Origin: Reticulitermes lucifugus
Lineage: Eukaryota; Arthropoda; Insecta; Blattodea; Rhinotermitidae
Assembly: GCA_026260175.1 (NCBI GenBank)
Contig: JAKCWW010000957.1
Location: 5,666-69,665, forward strand
Length of the DNA stretch: 64,000 nucleotides
Direction of reading: 5' to 3'
The notes under the pieces are model-generated. The model made no database searches. It worked only from the letters and a program-made list of their open reading frames with translations, and was not told where the DNA came from. Of this stretch, positions 13,201-28,200 are shown one piece after another. Numbering within the stretch: the stretch's first letter is position 1; the number at the start of each line of letters is the position of its first letter. The translations under genes were made by a program, and so were the position numbers.

Positions 13201-16200
13201 TAATGCCACTGTTACTCTTCTATTGCTATTATCATCAGCATTTATTTTTATAACTATAAAGAAATTAACCACAAACATAATTGGTGTACATACCTGAACC
13301 AAAATGTTACAAAGAATAAAATATATGAGGAACTGGAAAATGTGTTAGTTCAGTTTCCTAGGTATAATGATAAACATATTAGGTGATTTTAATTGAAGGC
13401 TAGGAAATAAGGCAGATTTAAAGCCAAGACAGAGACCACGAAGTGCAACAGATCAATTAACCACTAATTTGGGTCTTTTGTTAGGTGTTGGAACCATGTA
13501 GATGTGCATCGTTATTACCAATAATTCAGTGATCACTGATTCTACTTCAACACAGAGTGACTCCTCAGTGGCACCTGCCAATATTTAGAGTACAGTTGAA
13601 TGGAGATGTCCTGATTGATGATGGCAACAGTTAGAGATCTCCAAAATAATAGCCACACAGCCTATGTCTACATGACACCATAAACAAAAAAACAGGGCCC
13701 ACATTACTACTGAACCACTATGAAATTTTGAAACCTGTCAGCCTTGCAAATTTACATTCATAAAATTATCTTCATAAACATCTTTGGTAAAAACCAACAT
13801 TGCAGTAAATGAGTAATATTTTTTTAATTACAAACTCATTTAAGTACATACTTAAATATTTAGATGCTCTTCTTACATTATTAAAAGTTATTTCATTTTT
13901 ACATAACCCAAAAATTTCATAACCACTGAAAAACACCCATTAAGGAATATAAATCATATCCTTAACATATATTCAATGCAGTTTTGATTTGTGTTTTCAT
14001 TTTATGCAGTACTTTCCGTGTATGCAATTGCTTTATAAATGACAGTGAAGCTGCATATTGTAAAATACATTTCAAATAATCAAGATAATACAGTTTAACT
14101 TGCTCACCTGGTCAGCAGAAGCTGTGGTACTGTCCCCATACTGGCTCTGCTCCATCCTGGCAACCATACAACACTGCACTCTTTGTACAAAGCAGGATTA
14201 CTCTCACATGTCACTGTGAACTGAGCATTTGTAAAGTCCATTACTAGGATGACATGCAAGTTCTGCTGCACACCTACAATGGAAAAAATGTGAAAATAAC
14301 TAACTTACAATTTGTAAATGCCAGGTATGAGTGAACCAGACAGGAGAGAGAAATGGGACATTACCTACACAAGAACTCCAATTGGAAACGATATGAACGT
14401 GCTTGAACATGCTGCTAAATGACATAGATACTCAATGACCAACTAACAAGCATTCTGAAACTATAATTAAAATGCATTTGATAGAAATGAAAGAGCACAT
14501 GACAGAGGAGCAGTTAATCAAAAACGTGAGACACTTCCAACTTGGACATTGCAAATATTTCAATGGATGCTGGACGTTGCACTCATTAAACGTTGATAGA
14601 CCAAATACCAACAGTGTTTCTTGTAATTACTTGAAAAAGTTACTGAAGCAAAAGCAAAGAGTGGAATTCTAGGATATTCAGAGATATGACTGAAATATAT
14701 ATTTTATGTTAAGGAAAAATCTAACACTGCCAAAACAAAATTACACAAATAGTGTATACACTAATATTTTGGTCCAAGAGGACAGGCAGCAAGGGTTTTG
14801 TACATTTTTGGCATGTGTATATATTTCTGCAGAAGAAGACAAAAAACTCAAGAAGAAAAATTTCAATGATACTATTCAGCATTTATGTGTCCAGTAATTT
14901 ATAATTTTCGTATACTTCCCTTTGCAAAATACATTTTTTGGATGTGTGGGTAAAATAGCATATCATAGCCAAATTACTGGCACTAATTACATAATGATCT
15001 TTGTTTCATTCATTTCTGGGACCACTTCATTCAACAGTAAACATAATTTAAGGTAAAGGTCTCCCTATGACATGCCATGCAGGCACAGAAGGGGAGTAGA
15101 GGTATAGCTCTACTCATTCTCAACCTTGGCACCAGAGGGGGGTTGGTGGTCAATGCCATGCCCTGGCTGGTTTGCCCCCGGGAAAGAGCCCTGGTATCCA
15201 TTGTACAGGAGGCTGGGTGGGCCAAAACATAATTTAAAGGTGCAATTTGTTAAGGTTCCCCTCACAGCCATGACATAGGGACATGAAATTGTGCATACAT
15301 AAGATGTTGCCACAAAATAACAAAAAAGAAACACTTTCAGGACCAGATTAACTCTACCTAATATAAAAATCCAGAAGTCTTTCCTTTATCTTTCTGTTTC
15401 TGTAAACCATACATAATATGCCCTGTTATGCAAACAATTCTACAACCTCTACTAATCACCTTACATTTAAAAAAGTATGATGCTGGGCTCCCTACAAATC
15501 CTTCTTGGGCAGCAACATCTTTCAGCAGTGATATGATAGGTTCCAGCTCCTCTGTGTTATACAGTCCAGGCACCTTTGAAACAAAACAAACATTACATCA
15601 ACATGCATAATTATAGTTTCAGAAGATATTTTACGCTGAGATACATTCAGCTTTAGGTTCATCTATCATTACTGTCAGCAAAGCTAAATGTGCATCAAGT
15701 TACTTTATAATACTGCTTTGAATTTCTCAGATACAGTATTTGACACTATCAGTGCAATCTCTTGATATTCCAAATAACAACTTGTGGCACTTCATTAGAA
15801 GCAATGCAGCCAACGTTTACTTACTTCTCCAGATGATAGCAGGCTATTCACCATGTCCAAGAAAGCAATGTCAGTAATCTGATGATCCTCCAGAAGCAAA
15901 TAAACCTGCTGGCCCTCTACACCTGCTAACTGCATCACCTGAGCATAAACAATCTGTCAGTATATATGTTCCAAAATGTATGTTCTTGCAAGGAAAATAC
16001 TATTCTTCTCACTTCTTAGTACATGAAATTAACAACACATGCTAAGAAATAACTTATGACATGAAATCTTCTTCCCATTAAATATTTCCACCTGCAGAGT
16101 CTAGTCTGAAGATCGGGACCGAACCTGTCCCCAAAAAATAGTGCATTATATTTCAATACACATGATGGAAAAAGTCCAAAATCTCTATGAGTTTAAGAGC

Positions 16201-19200
16201 AAAGCTTCCCTCATGATTAGTTAAGTACCGCACATTCTTAATCTCAGCATTAGATGAACAGGACTGCTCACTACTTTACCCCCAGCACTTACTGTATAAG
16301 AGATCGTATGAGCAGCCCCACAGCCAGCTTGGAGAAGATGGCAAAGAGAAAAATCTCTGCCCCAGCCATGAATTGAACCCCTGTCATTCAGCTCACATGC
16401 AGTCACTCAAGAGCTTGCACTATTCCAGCTTATACAAAAACAGAATACAGGGTCTAGTACAAGTTCTCCCTGTAACATGCCATGAAGGTTCAGAAGGCAC
16501 TAGAAGGGGGTAAGTGGTCAAAGCCACACCCTAGGAAAGAGCCACAGTACCCACTGTATGGAAGGCTGGGTGGGCCTCGGGGCTGGTCTGGATGGCAGCA
16601 GAAAATTTTGCCCCCTACCAGGGTTTCTGTCATGAACCATCCAGCCCATAGCAAGTCACTATACTGACTACCCAGCCCCCACATGATCTATTTGAATTAT
16701 AAATTAATATCATTATATAGTTTACTCATCTAGTTGTGTGAATCATTTCCTCAGCCAAAGTGTTCCATACCTGAACACTGCCAGCCTTCCATACACAGCT
16801 TCATATCAAGGCATTTTAACATATGAAGAAAGGGTCATAAATACATTAATACTGTAAGCAATTGGCATATCAACTTTCATACTTTACATACAGTATATCA
16901 TTGGTATAATTACTGAACAAAAAATTGAATACAGAATATACATGGCACCACAGTGGTGTTCTATAAATGACCATTACATGAGTTTCACACATTTTTAGAG
17001 ATTATCATTAAACAAAATTCCAGAACCTTGCAGTAAATGGTGATAATGCCACTGCAATCAGACATGTATGTGTGTGGTTATGAAAGTGGTACAATGAATA
17101 ACAGAAAATTACAAATTATGAAGGAGAAGTGTCCTTCAATGGTAGAGCATTCATAGAAAGCATTGTGAAACCTGGTCAATCACTGCAAAAGCACTTTTCC
17201 AGTGGAAAAACCACACACAGACATGATCATAATATAAGCCTGTCTTACCTCATAAACTAAGGAAAATTGACTAATATATGCTATAAGGAAACAATGTTAG
17301 TTAAGATCACAACTGCTGTTGATTTGGATGCTACTGTAACTCTGCCCTCAGAAAATGTTCATCTCTTGATCCAGAAGCCACCAATTTTATTGTGCACACA
17401 TTCATATAAGGTAGAAACATAGATACATAAATGGCAGATGTCAAAACTGGATACAAATAGAAGACCATAGAATCTCAAAGCAGCACTTGGTAAAATCATA
17501 TTGTCATACATGAAGTTCTAACGACAGGGAATATCACAATTATGGGATGTGATGTCATGCAGTTTTACAGATGGGGAAATGCTGCCTCCATCTTATGCAC
17601 CATGAAGATAGAGGAAGCACATTCCTCCATAACATTTTACCAAACTACCAAATTATACGGCGTCACATCCCAGAAGACTAATCTTAAAACTACTGTTGGG
17701 GTGAGATTCCTGTATACATCTAAAAACAAACTGTCAAAAGACAATCGTCTAATTCTATTAACTGTCAGTTCTATTTTGTAGCTGTGTGTTTTTTCATCCT
17801 TATTCAGTTTAACTAGCTACATTAGTCACTTACCAAAAGTACATCACTTGTCAATATTCTGAAGTGTTCAGTGATTATTTGTGTTACTGAGACACTTATT
17901 TAAAAATACCACCTGAATTTCAGCTTTGTTCACATTCCTTACAACTTACAAGTCTTTCAAGATGTCTATTAATATAATATATGAAATGATGTATTATTCT
18001 ACACTTAGTACAACTCACTAATTAAGAATAATAAGGACTTACAGATTTCAAGTCATTTTTGAAATTCTTCAAGTTATATGCCTTCCGCATCTTGAAGGAA
18101 ACCAATTTAGCTCCATGCAGAGCTGAAACAATTCTCACAGCTGACTTTCTCCCCACTCCGGCTCTTCCCGCCAACAAGAGAGATCCGTGAGGAGCAGACA
18201 TTACTCTGTCTACATAAGCCACTATATCAAGCACTTCACGAAAAACTATAAGGTCCAACGACTGTCCTTCTCGACCTAAAATTTAAAGGATTACAAGCAT
18301 ATGAAATTTACATAATAAATAACAAATGTACAGCCTAGCCAAGATTTCAGCTGTACTGTACTAACAAAGCATTCTAAAAAGTTAGTATACTAATATTCAG
18401 TGTTCACCTTACACAATATACTCATGATCTACATGTAACAAATGATGAAAACCTCACCAAACTGTACAATGCCTCTTTCCACCATGGTAGTCCAATCAGC
18501 AGCTTTCATTTTGCCAAGTGGCTTGCCAAATGGTGGTAGTGGAGCTCCCTCTGCTGTTACTGAGTCAGCACCCATTGTCACATAGTACATTCCTGCCAGC
18601 GATTAATACATGTTTTCAGACATAAGATGGTTATAGACATTTATTCATAAAATAAGACTAAAAATTACATGTATCTGTAAAATTGAATACCAGAAAGCTT
18701 CTCCAGTATAGAATCTCTGCTCCACTCAGACTCCAGAACTCTGCTGATGATACAATCAAACTGAGACCTGTCTTCATCACAGACCAGCTTGTCACGGAAG
18801 AGTCTCATGGCTTCATAAACAAATACCTGAAAAAATAACTTGGTACTGTCACTGCAATGAAGGCTTTTTCTTTTCAGAACTGCACATTTGTCATTTTGTT
18901 TTGAAATGACAGGACTGATAGCAAGTAGAAGTATGTATGACAGTAATGAATACAAGGTCTAAGAAAAATTCATGTGTTACAGTATTTTAGTTATCCTTCT
19001 GTCTGAAGATGTCAGAAGTTTTAGTGCTTCATTATATTGATTTACATTAATATAACTCAAATATTCTGCAGGTAGACTTAAAAATATTAATCAATAGAAC
19101 AAAGAATGTGTACTTTGTGTGGTTTCAATAAACATGGATGTAATTTATGTCTACTGCACTGGTTCCTGGCAGGAGTAGTCAGATATGTCTCTGAACAAAG

Positions 19201-22200
19201 AGGTATGAAGCTGACCACACAAAGACTATCTGACGTTTCACATCTAAAGTGTTGTATGCCCATGCTTCCTAGACACGTTTACAGCACAGTACACATGTGC
19301 CTGTCACTTTACACCAGAAAGAGTTTCAAACACCTAGAAGTATATTCATAGAAACTAATCAATCTGCAGTAGCACTAACAAAAATAATATGTCTCATTAT
19401 CAGCCTACAGCATGTTACAAGTTAAAGGCATGTATTATTTCCCTTAAGAGATCAAGAAGCCATGACTTTTAGAATTATTTCAGTCTTTGATAGCCATTAT
19501 TTTCTATCGCTGAGAAACATCAATGTAAAAATTTGTTCCTTTTGATCAAGAACTTTTGCACGAATATTTTAATTTACATTTAAAAAAAAATCAGTATCTG
19601 TGTATAAAATTCATATACAAAAGTGAGTGAGCAAGAGCACTTACTTCAAGTACTAAATTGACAGACTGTTCATCCTCCTTGAGGTCATAACGAAGAAATC
19701 CTAAACACCATCGAGTCAGATCACGAGGTGTGAAAAGATAATGATTCTGATGAACTGGAGAGAATGTGTTCTTAACCTGAAAAATAATAACTCTTGTATT
19801 TATAGTAAACACAAAGGCAACACAGGTAAAACAGAATCATTTGAATGTGTCCAGCAGACAAAAAATTTTTAAGGTGGAAATTTGGCAAGGTAGGGAAAGT
19901 CCTCAGTGCACAACATTTCTGGCACATTTGCTCTGTTAGTGTCCCTAGACTTTAAATCGGTGACTATTTTCCAGAAGAGCACCAATAATTCGAGTATTTT
20001 AAATGTGATTTTCCACATTTTACAAGACACACATTTTAAATTTTCTCTGTATCTTAGCAACAGATTTACAACTGACTATAATCAATATATCAGAAATGGC
20101 ACGGTATCATATTCCTTGTACTTATCTCATAAATGGTGAGATTTGCAACTGATTAAGCTCGATTTTTATGTTTAGACTGTCAACTTTTTCTTTGGCCTCA
20201 GCTAGAGAACGAACACTGTCTTGCCTATAAAGACCAATCACACTGAGATAACGTAAATGTAGTTTGGTCTTCATGTTAAAGATCTGTTATTTTTGTTCAA
20301 TCTTAACCAACATCAGAATTGTTGACAAGTTTTAGTAAAAACCCCAAATATGAAATTTCATAGAAATCTCTCCAGTGGGAGTCGTGCTGTTCCATGTGGA
20401 GAGGCATGCATAGATGAAAAGATATGAACAGGTTAACAGTCACTTTTTGTATCTGTTTTTTGAATGTGCCAAAAAATGAGTAAGTCTTGCGTCCATGTTC
20501 CAAGACATATTATGCTGAAACCGATGAAGCTTAAAAGTACATCAAACTCCAGATCTACATTCCCTAAAATAATATTTCACTGTTGTATCACCTGTCCTGT
20601 GGACTGGGATAGCGTAGTTGGTATAGCGACTCACAACAGACTGGACAGTCCAGGGGCCAAGTCCCGGTGGCGAGATTTTCTGCACCCATCCAGACCGGCC
20701 CTGGGGGCCACCCAGCCTCCTGTACAATGGGTAATGGGTCTCTTTCCCCCATCTAGACTCAAAAGAGTAGAGCTGTAACCTATTCCCTCTCTCGGCCTTC
20801 ATGGCCTGTTCTAGGTTGAACTTTACCTTTACTTTCTACCTTTATCATCTGTCCTACCTTAATAAAATAAGTTAAACCTCCAATAATATGGGTGCTCATT
20901 AATATGTTTCTGTATATATTAGATACAGAAAACCAGCTAATGAAAGGGCTCATGAAAAGACCTTCCCTCAGTATGCATGACACTCATCTCGTCATTACAT
21001 AAAGAAATCGTCTGCTCACTTACACTCTTTGTTGTCGTTCACAAATTACAAATTTTACAAGCTTTAAACACTCTGCCCCAGACAAAATGTGAACCCAATA
21101 TGTTGGATCATACATACAAAAGTTTGCTAATACCTCCTCATAAATTTTGATCATTGATCCTGTAAGGTTGGCAACTTTGATTGAGGACTTCCACTTCTCA
21201 TGTTTAGGCAGGCACAGACCCAAGATGCTGGACATATAAATACTGTAAATAGATTTTAGCTCATCTCGTTCTGGATAGCTGGAAAAGAAACGCACAGTAA
21301 CTAACCACATAATTTATCTTCAGCAAAACATGCATGTGACAACCATATTACTAGACTATACTTAGTAAAATATGGTAAGGTACAAACTATGCAAACAGAA
21401 TATAAATTTATAGAATTATATATGTGTTTATGCTAGTCCCACTGCTACCCAACAGAAGCACTCAGTTATAATGATACTTTATAATTCTGTCAGCAATATA
21501 ATAATCTACTATTCTGTGGTCTGAGGCGTGAAGCTGACCACTCCCCCCTATCTAGTGCCAAGATTTAGAATGAGTGGAGATATAAGTCTACTCCTCCCAC
21601 ATGCCTTCATGGTATGCACAGGGACAACTTTATACCTTTGCTATTCTGTGCTAGCTTCAGAAAGTTCCAGTACACAAGTGAATACACTGACTTTGAGGCA
21701 GGTAATCATCTAGAGCTTCCTTGGGCATGTCCCCTATAACAACACAAATTGCTCATTTACAATTAACTAATGGGCATAATTAGACAACAGAGGGCAGCAC
21801 AGTAAATAGCAGATACCAAAGTGGGAAAATGGAAGACTCGAGCAGTGACCTAACGTCAAATTTTGCAAGTGATTAGACAAGTTTGTAATGGAACAGTGGC
21901 ACACCAAAAGTGTATGGTGAACAGAAGACGGTGTGGTACCAGGCACAGGGAATGCATCACAGGTTCAAGAATGGTTGTATGTCAGTGGATAATATCCTGC
22001 TGAAGTGGATAACCTACAACATAGCAGAACAGATAGAATGTGAGAAAGATGGCAGGGAGTGGTAAGCTGTGTTCATGATCAGATGTTTGAAACTAGCAGA
22101 GAAGTTCAAATTTTGGTTGACAGTTGCCACACCATTCTTGTAATGACCCACAGATGCATCAAATCTGTCCACTAAGAATGCTGACACAATGTGATAACTG

Positions 22201-25200
22201 TACAAGGATCAGTGATGAATTCAACAATGACGAAAAGAATGGTCTGTACTTTTTAAAAGAAAGCAGCATAAAAGACAAAACCTAACATTATGCATATATC
22301 TTAAGTAAATGATAACCTTCCATAGCAGATTTGCCAACATTACCAAGAACCAGTAGGTTTTGGTACAACGGCTTCAAATGGAAGGTAATGTTGGAATTAT
22401 TTTCAACTGGCAGAGCAACAAGCAGTCACTTATTCCAGAGGATGTTACAGTCAACATTAAAAGGTATGAGAAGGTGCACATCCATTTATTGGAGGCTAAT
22501 TCACCTGAAGTTCCTGAAATGTGAATATCCAATGAATGGCACAGGTGGCAGTACATGTGCAGCAGTAACTCACAAGCATGGTACTGTAGAGCTTTCTTAC
22601 ACATTGTACAGTTTACCCTCACACTGCATGATTGTTACATCCTTTCATGAAAAAAGAACTGGCTGAAAGGCTGTCACTAAGTATGCTAAACAGGTTCAAG
22701 TAGCTTAAAGCATTGTGTCATTAGAGGTCATGCATCACAGCTTGAACAAATGGTTTGAATATCTGCACAAACACTGATATATGAGATTTACAATGTACTT
22801 TTACCATGTACCACAAATTAAACTGATCACCAACCAAGTGCATAGAAGGGTGTAGTTATGATTGATAACTTGCATACCTCGTTAGTTACATTTTCAGTGG
22901 CAGACGAGTGTTAGCTGCAAGACAGTATCTTCACATGAAACTCTTTCTTAAGGCTGCTTAGTGACAAAGACATGGCTCCCAAATTGCTCTACAGGTAGAT
23001 TCCAATACACTAAAAGGTTATCAGTGACAGGTAAATAGATACGGATGACTGACAGAATGGACTCAGTTTTCAGAAGGACAAAAACCATGATGCAAAATTG
23101 TATGCAACAAGCTTGTGATTTATAAAGCACATAAGAAATCTTAAATTACCAAAATAGGGATGTTAGTGAATGATGGTGTAACCACAAAATACAAACTTAA
23201 ATCAATCAGCCATTTTGTAAAAATATCTTATGACACTGTATGAATATACCTGATTGAATAGATCCTCATAATTGAGGTGAAACGTGGGCTGAGAGAGTGA
23301 CGGCCCATTGCATTTCCTCCCGTCATAGTGCCCACAATCTGGACTCGCTCCAGCCCCACCCATTCCAGATTCTTGTCATAGAAACCACTGTATGTGATCA
23401 CCTGTCAATTGTAATTGAAAGTTTTACCACAGGACGTTGTTTCACTGTGTGCTCACCATCCACCAACAACTGCACTTTTTTTAATATCAGAATGTACAAT
23501 AATATCTACTGGTCTGAGACACTGTAAACTTCAAGAGTCAGAACATTTATTCTGCATGCAGCAATTGTACTTGAATTAGCATTATATGTCCTGAGTTCAG
23601 GTCCAGCACAGATGGATATATTATGTTAATATATTAATGTGCTGACATACATTCTAAGCCAACAACATTAATTTAATTATTTAATTGCAGCTAAATCCAA
23701 GCTTACACATCAACCTGTACTGCAGAGTTGAATCACTGAAAATCTTAATTTTACAGCTCAGTTAAAAATACAGTACTATAACAGACTGCTTCAGTGATTG
23801 GCTCTATGGACAAATGCAAAAAAACACACACTGATACCCAGGTGATTAATCAAAGAGGAGAAAACTATAACAGAAAACTAAACTATCATATGACGTGGCA
23901 TGAATAAGGAGAACCATAGTCTTAATGTAGTCAACAGTGCATTTCCTTTATTGCTATGGAGGTTATGGGGACGGAATACAAGCACACTTATGTAATGACT
24001 TTGCAATAAATGACTTACCACAAAAAAAAATAGAGCTAATTATATTTTCTGTATGAAGAAGGCACTCTGCTATACCTGCTGAAGGAATGCAGTGAGCATG
24101 CTGGTTCCCCATTTGTCAGGTCTAGCAAGGTTCAAGTCTTTGAAATACAGGATCAGACATTCACTATTCTTTGGTCGGTACACGCGGCCAGTGTTACTTG
24201 ATATCACCATGCACACCTGCAACAAACAAACTCACCATCTCTTAAACTACATTTCTATTTTTGTTACTGCTAAGGCAACATCATGGATTTAGCAAGAAAT
24301 ACCACAAGTGTAACAAATAATAAACCAGTGACAATATGTATGAAAGTGTATTACCATGGATTATTTCAATCTTTATATTTCAATTTTCAGTATCAAGACT
24401 TAGTATTGCAAGTCAGACTGTACAATTTATTTGCCTATTTCTATTGATATTATGAGTTAGTACAGAGTTCACTGTTGAATCTGTTACCCTTCATTAATAT
24501 TTTTGACATTTCCATTATACTAGTTTCCATCATTTTGTAAGTGGAAATGTAATTCAAAGAAGTCATGCAACTTATGTTGTCCACATCTGAGATAAAAGTG
24601 CACAATTTCCTAAGACAGAACATTACTAGTGACTAGTAAGTACTTCTTACAAACCTGACTCAGTTTCTGGAGGACATGCTGAGGAGTGATTTGTGCACTG
24701 CAGTGAATGGTTGCCACCTCAGTTGCTCTCAGCTTGCCAAAGCAATGATTTAAAAGCAGGCTGGAATATTAAAAAATTCTGCTGCCATTCATGTTTTGAT
24801 AAATATTGCTAGAGCGTTAGCAGGAAAAACAGAAATTTCTTTTAATTCATGCTAAAAATCGTAAACTAAAATCATTCAATGGCCATAATAGGAACAATAC
24901 AAACATATAAATTTAGTATAAGAGAGTTAAACTATTATCTGTACAGCAGACTTCAGCAGCAAGTGCATGTGTGTTAAAAGTAGAATAATGACAGTGAATT
25001 GAGTGTACCTCCACAGCCTGCTCTGGCCCTACGTAACTTGCTTTAATCATTTAAGATTTTCCTGTACAATTAACCCCCCAATAATGCTGAGTTTTCAATT
25101 TCAACTACTACCCAGGACAATGGGATCTTAAATCTAAAGTACCCTTAAAATGCATTCGTGACCATATAATGCACCCAGGCCAACAGTGAAAGGTTAAATT

Positions 25201-28200
25201 ACGGATAAACACAAACTCCATGGTGTAGGATCTTCACTGATGAGATAATAGTTACTCACCTGGTCACGAAATTCTTTGGTTTTATGGAGACTGAAAGTTT
25301 ATCACTGTGTTCACAAAGTCAGCTGATAGGACCTAACCTGATACAATAGCTTTGGATCAAAAGTTCGGCTAGCAAGCTGCAATTTTTCGAGGACCTCATC
25401 ATAAGGCAGACACAGCTGTAACATAATCCTGCAGATTACCATTATAACTAATACTTAATGTTCAAGTACTGCACAGACTGCCTGAATTTTATACTTTGCC
25501 TGTAACGTATACAGACACAACCAATGGAGACATAGAAATCTTCATGCAAACAAAATCTTATCCTCACTATGACTGGTTCTGTGTAAACGTTAAATATAAT
25601 TAATTTTGAACGGTAACTCAGTAAAGAAAGCAGAATGTATATGTAGAATTTTTACAATCAATCATTTTGTACCGTTCAAGTTAAGCCGTTTCACATTAAG
25701 CTGCAGTTACTTTCAAAGACTGTGAGAATGGTTATAAACTTTCAGGTTCCACAACGGAATTTCTTAGGTTCATGTGTATCATAATCTACAGAGTTCATAG
25801 TCCACAAATAAGAGGACTGGTCAGAAAATAGATTTAAAACACATATATTTGGGGTTTCTTAATAAGAACACTTCAGATATAACTGTGCTGCTATCTCACT
25901 ACTTCTCCACATAATCCCCATGACAATGGAGGCCCTTATCATATTAGGGGATGAAAGTTTCCATTCCATGTTGACAGAAATCCACAACCCATGTTATCAA
26001 CCATCATGTCACAACTGTTTCCACCCCATGACTTTCTTTAGATTTTTGCTTCTGTGTTGGAAACAGATAATAACTGCTTGGTGATGTATTCTGTTGATAT
26101 AATCAAAATGAGTGTAGGTTCTTTAGTTATGGAATTATACACCATGTGAACTTATTTTCTAACAGACCCTAGTACTTTATATGTAGTCTAGGTGTTGAGA
26201 ATCTCTACCTTGTCATGAATTCAGTTACTATGAATGCATTTTTCTCCCATCATCTCAACCAGCATGAAATGCAACTTTCTTAAAATATATCATATTATTT
26301 AACTAATAGTGTATTTAGTTTGCACCTGCTTTGGAAACAAAAGTTGGTTGACTGTATGGCAAGAGTAACAATGTTTATCACTGGGTATATATCAGAAGAA
26401 GGTAAATATTCCTACCAGATATGTTCACATGTACCATGGGATTTGTACTACTCACAGGAGTTTCTTTCATCAGTTCACTAAACATGTAGGTTTTTAGGAG
26501 ACATAAAAGGTCTAACATTTTCCTACTAAAAACTACCTTAAGGGTTTACTATTTGTAGCATAGTACCTTTTCCCACATCCCTGTGGCCCAACTAACAAAA
26601 ATGGCTGCACTGTATCAGGATGAAGCCAAGGTCCAATAATGTCCAGTGTTCGCTTGACATCAGCAGTCATGATCAGGGGAAGAGAACTGTTGACTCCTGC
26701 CAGGTGGAGTTCTGTGTTGTCATGGTCCGTTGTGTATGTGTCCAGACTATCACGCTGTGCATTGTAATAGCTGTACAGCAGTCGGGCAGGGTCAGGTGCA
26801 TACTCACCTAACCACTCAAAAACCTAATATGACAAGCAAAGACATTAAGTTACAGTCTACTTTTATATCATTCTTTCAAAATAAATGTCTCTTAATCAGG
26901 AAAGAGATTAAGAAAATAAGAAATGAGAAAACAGCAATAAATTTATGGAACTGATGTGCAACACAAGGCTTTTACCTGAAACAATACACTAATCTTATAT
27001 AGTAATTAATGTAAGAGTTTCATCTGAAAGGGTAAATAAAAATGAAATGACATGAAAAGTGTCGCTGTAAACAGTAAATACACATACAATGTTTTATAAT
27101 TAATGCTATGCTAATCTGAACAAGTCAACAATCTCGATTATGAATGTAAAATGTGGACCACCCCTTAGGGCAGGGGAGGGTTTGGGTTCCTCTCTCTGCT
27201 TGGCATTCATTTACTTGGTGAGGTTTTCATCAGTAGAGAAAGAGAACAACCAACAAAGATAAGCCACACAGAAATAAAATGTAAAAAAGAAAAAAACAGT
27301 GCACAACCTAGATACACCCCTCAGACTAATGTTCCACATAAATTAATAACCTGCTCTTGATTCAAGTCCCAGCTGTACAGTGTCAATATACATAATAAAC
27401 AAACCCTAGAAAAAGATATTTAAATCAAAATATAAGTGTACAATCATGACACAGCTCGCAGATGCTTGCACCATATGATCTCAACAAATGACCTGACTTG
27501 AGCTCCACCCATAACAGACATCAACATATAATAAACACGCCTTCAAAAGATATGTAAATCAAAACATAAGTATGCAATCTTAATACAACTCCCAGGCCCA
27601 TAAAAATACATCAACACACACATATTGCCTGTCCCAGTATCCACCATTTTCCACTTCAGTTGAAAAAAAACACCCTCTGTGAACTCTCTCACTCTCTAGT
27701 TCTTGCTCCCTTAGGAGTACAACAGTGTCAGACCTCATCAGTCTTACCACAATATTTCTTACAATGATGTTCACAGACTGAGTTCTTCAATCTTGACACT
27801 TGTTTTCATGGCAGCCCACCAACCTCCTACTCTTGCCCACATAGAAATGTGGGAGGAAAGGAGTTTGATGCCTGGTCTAAGATTTCCATTACAGTATCAC
27901 TTGTATGGCATGCTCTCCATCTGTCTCTCTCTTTCTCTTGTGAACATTGGTTCCAGAGCCAAATGATCCCCCCCCCCACACACACACACACACGTGTGTG
28001 TGCATGTGCAAACATACACACACACACACAAAACACATACATACATATGCACATACATATGTTACTGGACTTGGGAAAGCAAACACACAAACATAATGCA
28101 CATAAATAATTACCTGTTTGGCAAATGCCTCTCTGCTGGGCAGGGTGAGATTTCCACCAAGACCTCTGATCAGAGCTACTGTGAAGTGAGCCCTGCTGGT

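Noticed and set aside
15459-15464. Downstream donor AAG|GTGATT for exon 43
   Set aside because: It joins to exon 44 out of frame. AAAT|GTAAGG gives YFFKC-VQQNLH, as expected.
22331-22666. 111-codon plus-strand frame as a nested gene
   Set aside because: No recognisable domain, no splice or promoter support, and the surroundings look like decayed repeat.
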